From assembly GCA_041485845.1 (NCBI GenBank), contig JBGPKH010000347.1, positions 1 through 9,313 on the forward strand: DNA of 9,313 nt, given 5' to 3'. Source of the stretch: OMOG01 sp041485845 (GTDB lineage Bacteria; Acidobacteriota; Terriglobia; Bryobacterales; Bryobacteraceae). This document shows positions 1 through 6,354 of this stretch, piece after piece. Each line of letters begins with the position of its first letter. The stretch's first letter is position 1. Both the position numbers and the translations under genes were made by a program. The notes beneath the pieces are model-generated. The model was not told where the DNA came from and searched no databases. It worked only from the letters and a program-made list of their open reading frames with translations.

Positions 1-99
1 ACTCCGGTGCGGACCCAGCCCCTCGGAGGCCCGAACTGGGGGCCGCAGTATTACGACGACAAGGAACAACGGCAGCTCCAGGAAGTTCTGGAGAGCCAC
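1..99 (+). pseudogene. DegT/DnrJ/EryC1/StrS-type aminotransferase, N-terminal fragment
   Basis: The plus strand read from base 1 is open and gives 33 residues beginning TPVRTQPLGGPNWGPQYYDD and ending in KEQRQLQEVLESH. The pattern GG-TPVRT-P...W-P.YY.DKE...L.EVLES is the usual opening of PLP-dependent sugar aminotransferases of the DegT/DnrJ/EryC1/StrS family, which act on nucleotide-sugar or cyclitol substrates. The gene enters from outside the window. After the last His codon the frame no longer resembles the family: the DNA becomes the antisense of a membrane protein gene. The PLP-binding lysine and the rest of the ~370-residue fold are therefore absent. Family recognition rests on the N-terminus alone, so it is good but not certain. 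Confidence 0.55.
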
Positions 100-284
100 T
101 GCGGATGCGGCCAGTGCTGGACCAGGAACCGCGCGTCGCCAATGAAGGTGCTCTCGATGGACGCCCACTTGTCCAGGTACTTGGCCTTCAGAAATGGGCG
201 GATCAACCCCACCGCAAAGGCGAACAGAAGAAAAAAATCCAGCAGGATTTCTTTCCGGCGAGAGAGTTTCTTCATGGGGATCAT
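96..284 (-). pseudogene. GT-C-like multispanning membrane protein, N-terminal fragment (paralogue of the 281-2308 gene)
   Basis: This is the first 63 codons of a minus-strand gene. Its ATG at 284 overlaps the TGA of the preceding gene (ATGA), an arrangement typical of translational coupling; an ATG at 275 (MKKLSRRKE) is the alternative start. The product begins with a charged end, then a hydrophobic segment (LLDFFLLFAFAVGLIRPFL) and an outward-facing loop: KAKYLDKWASIESTFI followed by RFLVQHWPHPQW. That loop matches the neighbour's IEYIDHFNSIEGAFI...RYIASHW...WFPLW in order and spacing, so the two are paralogues. The family normally continues with P-L-W-x-x-G-x-P-F, but here the frame turns into junk and a stop just past the Trp codon at 96-98, exactly where the aminotransferase fragment ends. 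The gene is broken by a rearrangement or a chimeric join. Confidence 0.6.
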
Positions 285-2308
285 CGGGACCGTATCATTC
301 GCTTCATTATGCCATCCGGTATGGGTCTGTTTCTCCAAACGAGCATCAACACGGCAGCCAGGGAAACGATCGAAACCGCGGCGGCAAATGGCTGGTCCGC
401 GCGGCCGGTCCAGATCAGGCTGATCTCGCAGTCGCCCTGGCAATCCGGCTGGATCGCCATGAATCCCAGGCCGTCCGCGGAAATCTGTCTCCGTTGTCCA
501 CCCACTAAGGCCTTCCATCCCGAGAACCAGGGCACCTGGACCGACACCAGGTCGTCGCGCTGTAGCTTCGTCCGAATGCGCGCCGCGCCGCTGCGGAGCC
601 ACTCGAAGCTGGCCGCCGGCCGCGAATCGCTCGCCACCGCTTCGGCATACCGCACCACTTCGGCATATTCCATGCGGTGTCCGGGGAGCGCCGGAATCGG
701 CTCATCGGGTCGCACCACGTGCGCCAGTGAATGAGGTCCCCGCCAGACGGAATAAATCGTGTCGCCGTTTTCCTGGTGCAACACCGGGAAGAGCCCCGCG
801 AAGCGTTCCGGCTTCTTGATGTCCCTGTACACATCGGTACTACCGGGGCCGTTGATCACCATCGCCTCCACACCCAGCGCGCGCAGCCAGGGCCCGACGG
901 CTTGCGTCTCCAGGGGACTGAGGCCCTCATTGATCAGGTACTGCACCCAGGTAAGAACGGGCATCGACTGGCCCATGCGGCAGCACCCCATCAACTGCGG
1001 GCTGTCGCTGAACAAATCCAACCAAAAGGCCGTGCTGCCTGCCGCATACACTCTTCGTCCCTTGAGATTGGCGTCCAGCCAGCGCGCCGTGGTGTACTCC
1101 GAGCGTTTCGCGAGGTCCACGTTCCGTATGTCGTCCTGCGCCGCAGAGCGGTAGTGGTCGAACTGTAGCCCAATGGGCCCCAGGCATAGCGCCCACACCA
1201 CCGGTCTGACCCATCGCGGAATCCAGCCGTGAATCTTCCAGGCAAGGCCGCCCAACAGCAGGCACGCGCCCATTTCCATCTCCAGGTGCATCCGGCGGGC
1301 TTGCGGCAGCAACTCGAACCTGGGACTCGCGGTCAGTACGATCGCGGCCATCAGTCCGAAAAACAGGATGGCGAAGCGGACATCGAGCGGCAGTCGCGTG
1401 CGCGCCAGCAGGTAGCCGGCGGACGCCACCACGGCGAGGAGCACCACAAACAGGACCGCAGCGTATCGGAAGCCGCCGATGAAGGCCGGGTGTATGGAGC
1501 CGAAGTTCCCGGCCACCGTCGAGAGCGCGGAAGGCGGTACGCCGTAGCAGGCCAGGCCATACGCGAATACAGCGGCGCTCGCGGCCGCCATCCAGGCCGC
1601 CCGCCGCTTGTCCGCGGCCTGGGCGCAGATCCAGCAGAACATCGTCAGGCCGAGGGCCCCGCTTCCCGGAACATTCGTGAGAAAGACCAGGGCGATGGCC
1701 ATCGCGGCCACCGCCAGCGTCCGCCCGGTTCTCCGCGTGAGCGTGTTTTCGAGCGCCAGGATAGCCAGCGGCGCTAGAGTCATGGTGCTGATGTGCGGGC
1801 CTTCGCCATAGAGCGTCAACACCTGGAGGCGGCGGTACAGCCACAGGCCGCCGGCTTCCTGCGCGACGTCCGGCATCAGCAGTGTCGAAGGCGCAAGCAG
1901 GGAATAGAACAAGGCCGACAGGAAGGCCGCGACCCGATGCGCGCCCAGCCGCACCGCCATCAGGTAGAGAGTCGCGGGGCCTAGCGAGTAGGTCACGGCT
2001 ACCACGATATGATACGCGCGGGCGGCCGAGACCTTGCCGAGCGTAGCCGCGATGGCGACGACCAGGTGCAGCATGGGAACGTAGGTGTTCTGGAAAGGCA
2101 TGCCGCACTGCCACAGCGGGAACCACGAGAAACCGTCCCAGTGGCTCGCGATGTAGCGGGGAATCGCGATGAACGCGCCCTCGATGGAATTGAAGTGGTC
2201 GATATATTCGATCTGGAACAACGGCCGGCAGATCGCCAGGTTGAGCGCCGTCAGCACGAGCACCGCCGCAAGGCTGGAGTTCGCGAGTTGCTGCAGACGG
2301 CGCATCAT
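281..2308 (-). CDS. Multispanning GT-C-like membrane protein (6-PTP-synthase-related/PF10131 type), function unknown
   Basis: A 675-residue integral membrane protein. An N-terminal helix (about 13-31) is followed by a conserved extracytoplasmic loop (YIDHFNSIEGAF, then WFPLWQCGMPFQNTY at 62-76), then roughly nine or ten hydrophobic helices to about residue 385. A soluble domain spans about 390-635 and a last helix lies near 641-658 (FAAAVSIVSLAAVLMLVW). A first loop with acidic residues and a P-L-W-x-x-G-x-P motif is typical of GT-C-fold glycosyltransferase-like proteins, including the uncharacterised 6-pyruvoyl-tetrahydropterin-synthase-related membrane family; a role in polysaccharide or lipid-linked sugar transfer is inferred. 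ATG codons at 2308 and 2305 are adjacent, with no clear Shine-Dalgarno sequence. It lies upstream of, and overlaps by ATGA, a truncated paralogue, so the two were probably one operon. No catalytic residue can be assigned with confidence. Confidence 0.8.
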   Translation of the reverse strand: MMRRLQQLANSSLAAVLVLTALNLAICRPLFQIEYIDHFNSIEGAFIAIPRYIASHWDGFSWFPLWQCGMPFQNTYVPMLHLVVAIAATLGKVSAARAYHIVVAVTYSLGPATLYLMAVRLGAHRVAAFLSALFYSLLAPSTLLMPDVAQEAGGLWLYRRLQVLTLYGEGPHISTMTLAPLAILALENTLTRRTGRTLAVAAMAIALVFLTNVPGSGALGLTMFCWICAQAADKRRAAWMAAASAAVFAYGLACYGVPPSALSTVAGNFGSIHPAFIGGFRYAAVLFVVLLAVVASAGYLLARTRLPLDVRFAILFFGLMAAIVLTASPRFELLPQARRMHLEMEMGACLLLGGLAWKIHGWIPRWVRPVVWALCLGPIGLQFDHYRSAAQDDIRNVDLAKRSEYTTARWLDANLKGRRVYAAGSTAFWLDLFSDSPQLMGCCRMGQSMPVLTWVQYLINEGLSPLETQAVGPWLRALGVEAMVINGPGSTDVYRDIKKPERFAGLFPVLHQENGDTIYSVWRGPHSLAHVVRPDEPIPALPGHRMEYAEVVRYAEAVASDSRPAASFEWLRSGAARIRTKLQRDDLVSVQVPWFSGWKALVGGQRRQISADGLGFMAIQPDCQGDCEISLIWTGRADQPFAAAVSIVSLAAVLMLVWRNRPIPDGIMKRMIRSR

Positions 2309-2392
2309 TCCAGTTTAGCGGCGGAGATTCCAGCTCAGCGGAAGCCTGGGAAGCCTGGCGGAAGCCTGCCCCGGAATGGCCGGGATTCGGAC

Positions 2393-2983
2393 CTACCGCC
2401 TATGCCGCAGCGGCCACCTCATCCGTTCCAGAATCGCATTGACGTCCTTTACATCGAATTCCTCAGCATGAAATGTTCCACCAGCCCAACCACGGAAATG
2501 CGTGAATTCCTCATGCCCCGGTTCAAAGATCACTTCCAGGAACTCCTTGTATCCGGATGGCCCACCCACATCTTCTGGCGGGCAGCGACGCTCACCGGCA
2601 AGGCAGACAGGACGATTCACAGCGCCATCCGATGGCAGGATCTTGTCCAGGACAACTTCATGCCTCCAAGTGTCACCAAAGTCGTAGAGGTAGATCATCG
2701 AGTCGCCTTCGGCAATGAGCACCTTGGCGGCCGGCACCGTGCTCTCATCGATAACGTCGATGTCGTCATCTTCGTAATGTTCCGGCACGCCCCAATACGT
2801 GCCGTCCTTCTCGAACTGGTGAAGATGGCTGTCTGTCCAGCCCATAACGGCCTGGAGGGCATCGTGAAGACAGCAGAGCAGCGTCGTACCCGGCGCCTTG
2901 ATGCGCCGCCAGATGGGTGGCTCGATGCCAAGGAGCGTGACCTTCAATTGGTAGATCGACGGGGTTGGCTTCTTGGCGGCCAT
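2393..2983 (-). CDS. Plasmid pRiA4b ORF-3 family protein (PF07929)
   Basis: A 196-residue protein with the complete set of family signatures: YQLKVTLLGIEPPIWRR at 11-27, a histidine-bearing helix (MGWTDSHLHQF, 47-57), YLYDFGDTWRHEV at 98-110, and CLAGERRCPPEDVGGPSGY at 127-145. The family is widespread, often near mobile DNA (its founding member came from a Ri plasmid, and relatives ride on IS1096-like elements). Its biochemical role is not established; it is not a transposase itself. Here no transposase or terminal inverted repeat is visible nearby, so it stands as a lone gene between the membrane protein operon and a glycosidase. The length is normal and the frame intact. The ATG at 2983 fits the family N-terminus; no clear ribosome binding site precedes it. 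Confidence 0.9.
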   Translation of the reverse strand: MAAKKPTPSIYQLKVTLLGIEPPIWRRIKAPGTTLLCCLHDALQAVMGWTDSHLHQFEKDGTYWGVPEHYEDDDIDVIDESTVPAAKVLIAEGDSMIYLYDFGDTWRHEVVLDKILPSDGAVNRPVCLAGERRCPPEDVGGPSGYKEFLEVIFEPGHEEFTHFRGWAGGTFHAEEFDVKDVNAILERMRWPLRHRR

Positions 2984-3132
2984 AAGACATTGTGCATCAA
3001 AGCCGAGACGAAAAGGGATGATCGGCTACTCGCACCAGCCCGATGCGGAGATCCTCGGCGTTTAGGAATTGACGGTTCGTCATCCTGGCTTCATTGTATT
3101 CCAGGATTGCTGCCCTCGCCGGGCCGCCCACG

Positions 3133-3219
3133 TCAACTCATCAGTCGGCGCAACTCGGCCTTCACCGTGGTGACCGAGTACGAATTTCCGCGAGGCGCCG
3201 CCCATACGCGTTGTTCCAT
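3133..3219 (-). CDS. Possible 28-residue peptide coupled to the GH30 stop codon
   Basis: The TGA of the GH30 gene overlaps an ATG (TGATG), opening a 28-codon frame that ends at a TGA at 3133. The peptide is mixed and basic (starts MEQRVWAAPRGN, ends VKAELRRLMS) with no known motif. The end resembles an amphipathic helix. It could be a coupled micropeptide, the leftover C-terminus of a lost gene, or chance. There is no Shine-Dalgarno sequence of its own beyond possible coupling. The rest of this 235-base gap (down to 2984) holds no convincing gene; a second short frame near 3012-3101 (MTNRQFLNAEDLR...) is equally unexplained. Confidence 0.15.
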   Translation of the reverse strand: MEQRVWAAPRGNSYSVTTVKAELRRLMS

Positions 3220-4766
3220 CAAGCGAACGTAGCTACGAGCGTCGCAACCGACCGCGCGGGAACTTCGATCGGACTGCCGGGCGCCACCGCCGGGTAGGCT
3301 TTGAGCTCGTCGCCCTCGCGGTCCGACGTGATATACGGTGTGACCGGCTGTAGCCGCCAGCGGCGCGAGCCGAGTTCGAAATCGAGCTGAACCGACTGCG
3401 GGTCCGCGCCCATGTTGACGTACACGGCAACCACTCGCCGCGCCTTCTCGTCCTTGTAGGCCGATCCCATCAGCCCGCCGATGTCGTGCCCCGTTCCTTC
3501 CAACTCCACCCGCCGCATGCCCGGGCGCACGAAACGGCTGTAGTTGCCCAGCGCCCAGAGCAGCCTCGCCGGAATAATCGATTCGGCGTCTCCGGGTTTC
3601 TTCCAGTCGGTGAAGATCAAGCCGTCCTTATAGTTCACGCACGAGACGGCGGTCCACCATTGCCAGGCCGTGACTCCCACCAGCGTCAGGTCCAGATGGA
3701 TGATGCGGGCCACGTCGAGCGCCGTGTTCATGGTGAGATCCCGCCCACCGCCGCCCTTGCCCTCCGACCCCGTCATGACGCAATACTCCGACATCCAAGG
3801 CTTCCAGCCGGGGTACTGGTCGAATTTCCTGCGGACCGCCTGGCGGTTCTCGATGAGCTGGCCTTTCCGAAGATCGGAGCCGTAGTCGTGGTATGACAGA
3901 CGATGGTTGAGCATGCCGCTGATGGTCTTTTCGCCCAGAAAGTCGTCCACATAATTTCCGTACTTCGCCCCGTACGTCTTGGACATCTTGTCCACCACGG
4001 AGTAGAGCGGCGCGAGGCCGGAGACTTCGATCCCTGCGATCTCCGTGGGGCACTTGTGCTTCTGGATCTCCGCGTCCAGCGCCCTCAACACGGCTTTGAT
4101 ATCGTCGTTCGCGGCCCGGCAGCCTTCCTGGCTCCTGCCGTTCCACTCTACGTTGGGTTCGTTCACCGGGCTGATGTAATCGAAGGCGATGCGCTCACTC
4201 TTGTCCGGGTTGGTTCGGAAATGCTCCAGGATGTCCACCAGGTAGCGGGCGAACGGCCCTTCGAAGCCGGGCTTCAGGTTGGTGGTATCGGGTCCCGGCT
4301 GGCCGTAGGTGATGCCGCTGCGCGTCATGCGTCCTGGGGGGCTGTTTACGAACGCCAGGAACCGCGGTACCCCGCGGGCCTTCGCCGCCGCCAGGAACCA
4401 GCGCTCTGGAGCCTGCCGGGTCCAGTCGTACTTCCCCTCTGCGGCTTCAAAGGTCTCCGCCGTGCGCCACGGGTTGTTGATTTTGTCCGTGATGCCGCCG
4501 CCGATGTTGAACCGCCAGCAGGACAGCCCGATTCCGGTGGTTTGCGAAAACAGCAGATCGGCCACCAGGCCGCGGTTGGGCAGGGACCACGTCCCCAGCT
4601 TCTGCATGCTCCAGCAGTCCGATGCCCCAAAATTCTCGATCGTCTGGTATTCGGTGTCCAGGCGGATCGAATCGCGATGCGGTCCTTGCGCATGGAGGAG
4701 GCCGGCTGCCGTCCCCCCAAGCATAGTCTTGAGGGCGGAACGCCGGGAGCGGTTTTCGTTTTCCAT
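3219..4766 (-). CDS. Tat-exported GH30-family glycoside hydrolase (O-glycosyl hydrolase, XynC-like)
   Basis: A 515-residue secreted enzyme. The N-terminus carries a twin-arginine signal (SRRSALK at 7-13, then a hydrophobic stretch to LLHAQ at about 27), so export of the folded protein is predicted. The (beta/alpha)8 domain starts with the family hallmark TIENFGASDCWSMQ (42-55), with RFNIGGG at 85-91. SPVNEPNVEW (199-208) supplies the acid/base Glu203, and KPWMSEY (322-328) supplies the nucleophile Glu327 of this retaining clan-A family. The last ~110 residues form the beta-sandwich side domain typical of GH30. Relatives include endo-beta-1,6-galactanases and glucuronoxylanases; the subfamily and substrate cannot be fixed by eye. 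It probably degrades plant or microbial polysaccharide outside the cytoplasm. The start is fixed by GAGGAGG four bases upstream. Confidence 0.9.
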   Translation of the reverse strand: MENENRSRRSALKTMLGGTAAGLLHAQGPHRDSIRLDTEYQTIENFGASDCWSMQKLGTWSLPNRGLVADLLFSQTTGIGLSCWRFNIGGGITDKINNPWRTAETFEAAEGKYDWTRQAPERWFLAAAKARGVPRFLAFVNSPPGRMTRSGITYGQPGPDTTNLKPGFEGPFARYLVDILEHFRTNPDKSERIAFDYISPVNEPNVEWNGRSQEGCRAANDDIKAVLRALDAEIQKHKCPTEIAGIEVSGLAPLYSVVDKMSKTYGAKYGNYVDDFLGEKTISGMLNHRLSYHDYGSDLRKGQLIENRQAVRRKFDQYPGWKPWMSEYCVMTGSEGKGGGGRDLTMNTALDVARIIHLDLTLVGVTAWQWWTAVSCVNYKDGLIFTDWKKPGDAESIIPARLLWALGNYSRFVRPGMRRVELEGTGHDIGGLMGSAYKDEKARRVVAVYVNMGADPQSVQLDFELGSRRWRLQPVTPYITSDREGDELKAYPAVAPGSPIEVPARSVATLVATFA

Positions 4767-4770
4767 GACG

Positions 4771-4777
4771 CCTCCTC
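4771..4777 (-). promoter_or_regulatory. Strong ribosome binding site of the GH30 gene
   Basis: On the minus strand GAGGAGG ends four bases before the ATG at 4766. It is one of only two near-consensus Shine-Dalgarno sites in the window (the other precedes the MNT gene) and settles the GH30 start. An AT-rich TTATATG lies 8-14 bases further upstream, but no convincing -35 partner was found, so no promoter is called. Confidence 0.7.
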
Positions 4778-4870
4778 AAACACATATAACACCGCGCCGC
4801 GCCGCAGAAGGTGGCCGTTACCTATTGAGTCGTGGAGTGACAACCACGGGTCGGCGTTCCATCCGCTGCT

Positions 4871-5458
4871 TCATGGGAGCAGGCGTTCCACGCGAGCGAT
4901 CTCGGCTTCCAGCAACGGCAACAGATCGCTTTGACCCAGAGCCTGCTCTAGTGTTCCAAGCATGGATTTGATATAGGCGATGTCCAGACTGGCCAGCCGT
5001 TCCATCAATACTGTCCGCACATCCTCCAGGTCCTTGGCACGGCCCGCGAGTGCCTTCATCACGATCAGATCCTCCGGCGATGCGACCGGCACGGAGAGGC
5101 CCTCAATCTCGATTCGGACCGCCCGTTCGATGAATCTGTCTTCGATTCCCGGACCGGCAAGCACGACGTCCAGCGGCAACTGGGTGGGGACGTGCAAAAA
5201 AGGCAGGACCCGCGTAAGCGCGAGAAACGGCTCAGGCTCTGGCACTCGCAGCCGGAAACCGGCCTTTTCCATGTCATGCCAGAAGCTGGCGGTATCCTCG
5301 GAACGTAGGCGGATGGTCACATCGACATCGGCGGTGAGCCGCGGACGCCCCCATACAACTACGGCTTGGGCACCGAAGAGGTACCAGCCGTCGCACCACT
5401 TCTCGATCGCCCCGGCGGCAGCCGCCAGAAGTTCAGCGGGCGCGCTCTTGTAAGACAC
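4871..5458 (-). CDS. AbiEii/DUF1814-like nucleotidyltransferase (putative toxin of a two-gene module)
   Basis: With the GTG start at 5458 the product is 195 residues. It shows the minimal nucleotidyltransferase core: LFGAQAVVVWGRPRLTADVD (27-46), with the Gly-Ala helix start and the metal-binding Asp44/Asp46, and a further carboxylate in PLDVVL (Asp97). The family-typical SPEDLIVMKALAGRAKDLED motif lies at 127-146. In the AbiE and related systems such proteins transfer nucleotides to RNA or protein targets and act as toxins; that activity is inferred here. The frame stays open upstream to 5518, but the extra residues lie inside the preceding gene and look unlike the family, so the GTG inside the 26-base overlap is preferred. 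The overlap with the partner indicates one operon. Related names for the same fold include DUF6036. Confidence 0.75.
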   Translation of the reverse strand: MSYKSAPAELLAAAAGAIEKWCDGWYLFGAQAVVVWGRPRLTADVDVTIRLRSEDTASFWHDMEKAGFRLRVPEPEPFLALTRVLPFLHVPTQLPLDVVLAGPGIEDRFIERAVRIEIEGLSVPVASPEDLIVMKALAGRAKDLEDVRTVLMERLASLDIAYIKSMLGTLEQALGQSDLLPLLEAEIARVERLLP

Positions 5459-5696
5459 GTTGCAGCATCCCGGCCAGACGAATGTGCGACGCCAAGTCCG
5501 CCTCGCGTTCGGTCGCATTCGGCCAATCCGGCCTCAATGTGCGGGCATACTGGAGCAACTCGGCTGCCAGTTCGATGGCGGCGGCGGGACTTGCGGCAGC
5601 CTTCTGCTCCACCCAGCAATCCGCCTTGACGCGCTCGATCAGCCGCCAATCGCGCGCACAGAAACCTTGGATGTCAGCGGCATTCACTGGCCCCAT
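5433..5696 (-). CDS. Small partner protein of the nucleotidyltransferase module (antitoxin-like, uncharacterised)
   Basis: An 87-residue soluble, mostly helical protein. Recognisable blocks are CARDWRLIERVKADCWVEQK (13-32) and LRPDWPNATEREADLASHIR (54-73), of a type I recall from small conserved proteins encoded just before AbiEii-like nucleotidyltransferases; this association is from memory. The stop lies 26 bases inside the nucleotidyltransferase gene, so the two are translated together. By position it is the likely antitoxin or specificity partner, but no DNA-binding motif is visible. ATG 5696 is chosen because the conserved part starts at once after it. ATG 5735 or 5768 would add residues that are antisense to cytochrome sequence, and the 5735 start has GGAGG only two bases away, too close to work well. 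Confidence 0.6.
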   Translation of the reverse strand: MGPVNAADIQGFCARDWRLIERVKADCWVEQKAAASPAAAIELAAELLQYARTLRPDWPNATEREADLASHIRLAGMLQRVLQERAR

Positions 5697-5706
5697 GCTA
5701 TCATGC

Positions 5707-6135
5707 CACGCCAGAAAGGCAATTATCGCTTTCATGGCCTCCGCCACCGCCGAGGATGCGCAGTCCATCCTTTCGCAGCGGGCAAAGCCGCTGACCGCTC
5801 AGGATGCGGTGATCGAGGCGGGAAAGCAGAGCTTCGGCCGATTCGGGTGCGTAAGCTGTCACGGCCTGCAACTCCAGGGAGGAGTGCCGGATCCCAACAG
5901 CCAGAGAGGCGAGGTTCCGTCCCTTCTTCACGCCTCGGACGACCACACCAAAATGATCAAGATTATCCAAAGCGGCAAGGTGCCGCCGATTGAGAATTCG
6001 GCCAAGCCGGCCGCACCCTTGTTTATGCCTTCTTGGAAAGCCGTCCTGGCCGATGAAGACATCCATCGGATCGCCGACTATCTCTGGTCGCTGCATAAAG
6101 AAGAAAGACGCCTGGTAGGCGGTGAGCGGGGCGTC
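5707..6135 (+). pseudogene. c-type cytochrome, C-terminal part (remnant A)
   Basis: The plus frame reads RKAIIAFMASATAEDAQ, then a haem site FGCVSCHGLQLQGG (CxxCH), the family block NSQRGEVPSLLH, SGKVPP, and the MPSWKAVLADEDIHRIADYLWSL ending at 6093. The last stretch supplies the distal Met and the closing helix of a class I cytochrome c domain. RKAIIAF resembles the closing helix of a preceding cytochrome domain, so the ancestral protein probably had an additional domain upstream, which is absent here: the sequence gives way to the divergent two-gene module at about 5700. No signal peptide precedes it. An ATG at 5734 exists but would make a cytoplasmic protein lacking export. The frame stays open to 6441, far past the normal end, apparently by chance. 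It is most likely a dead fragment. Confidence 0.6.
5957..6135 (+). repeat. Direct repeat copy A (cytochrome c 3' end)
   Basis: 179 bases matching 9076-9251 in the same orientation. By hand alignment the first 137 positions have seven mismatches. There is a three-base (one-codon) gap plus a few mismatches after the LWSL codons, then near-identity again through GGTGAGCGGGG. The match ends abruptly after the shared GTC at 6135. It includes about 40 bases beyond the expected end of the cytochrome reading frame. Confidence 0.9.
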
Positions 6136-6354
6136 GGGTTGTCAGCGGACGTATGGTCGTCCCGTAAGATGTCGGTTGATGGCAGAAAACGCGGTAAGAA
6201 AGCAGGGAATTCCGGGACGGTCGCCGCAAGGTGGGCAAGCGGGCAGATATATAGAAGACGGAGGCTCAGGTGGGTGTTGAAACCGGCGGTCTTGAGAACC
6301 GTACATGGGGAAACTCGTTTCCGGGGCAGGCGAGGCCCTCCTCCTCCGCCTGCG
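6136..6354. other. Non-coding spacer with two adjacent hairpins
   Basis: About 220 bases between the cytochrome repeat and the end of the TPR gene with no convincing gene on either strand. Two perfect inverted repeats sit next to each other right after the TPR stop: GCAGGCG 6326-6332 pairs with CGCCTGC 6347-6353 (14-base loop), and GGAAAC 6309-6314 pairs with GTTTCC 6317-6322. They could end minus-strand transcription, but no T-run follows, so a Rho-independent terminator is not claimed. They could also be the edge of an inserted element. Confidence 0.4.

Noticed and set aside
2336..2370. Short repeated GGAAGCCTGG units between genes.
   Set aside because: Three imperfect copies within about 35 bases; too short and irregular for a CRISPR array or a defined repeat family.
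2393..2983. pRiA4b ORF-3 protein as proof of a transposon here.
   Set aside because: No transposase, terminal inverted repeats or target duplication are visible around it, and the family also occurs as stand-alone chromosomal genes.
2009..3232. Long plus-strand open frame of 407 codons.
   Set aside because: It runs antisense to the membrane protein start and the whole pRiA4b ORF-3 gene, both recognised families; its translation is Arg/Asp-rich shadow sequence.
4831..4848. CGTGG...CCACG inverted repeat between the nucleotidyltransferase and GH30 genes.
   Set aside because: A five-base stem with no T-run and no clear relation to a promoter; likely chance in GC-rich DNA.
6290..6325. Minus-strand GTACGGTTCT resembles the 3' strand of a group II intron domain V.
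   Set aside because: The matching 5' strand (GAGCCGTA-like) is missing, no reverse transcriptase is present, and ten bases are too few to call an intron remnant.
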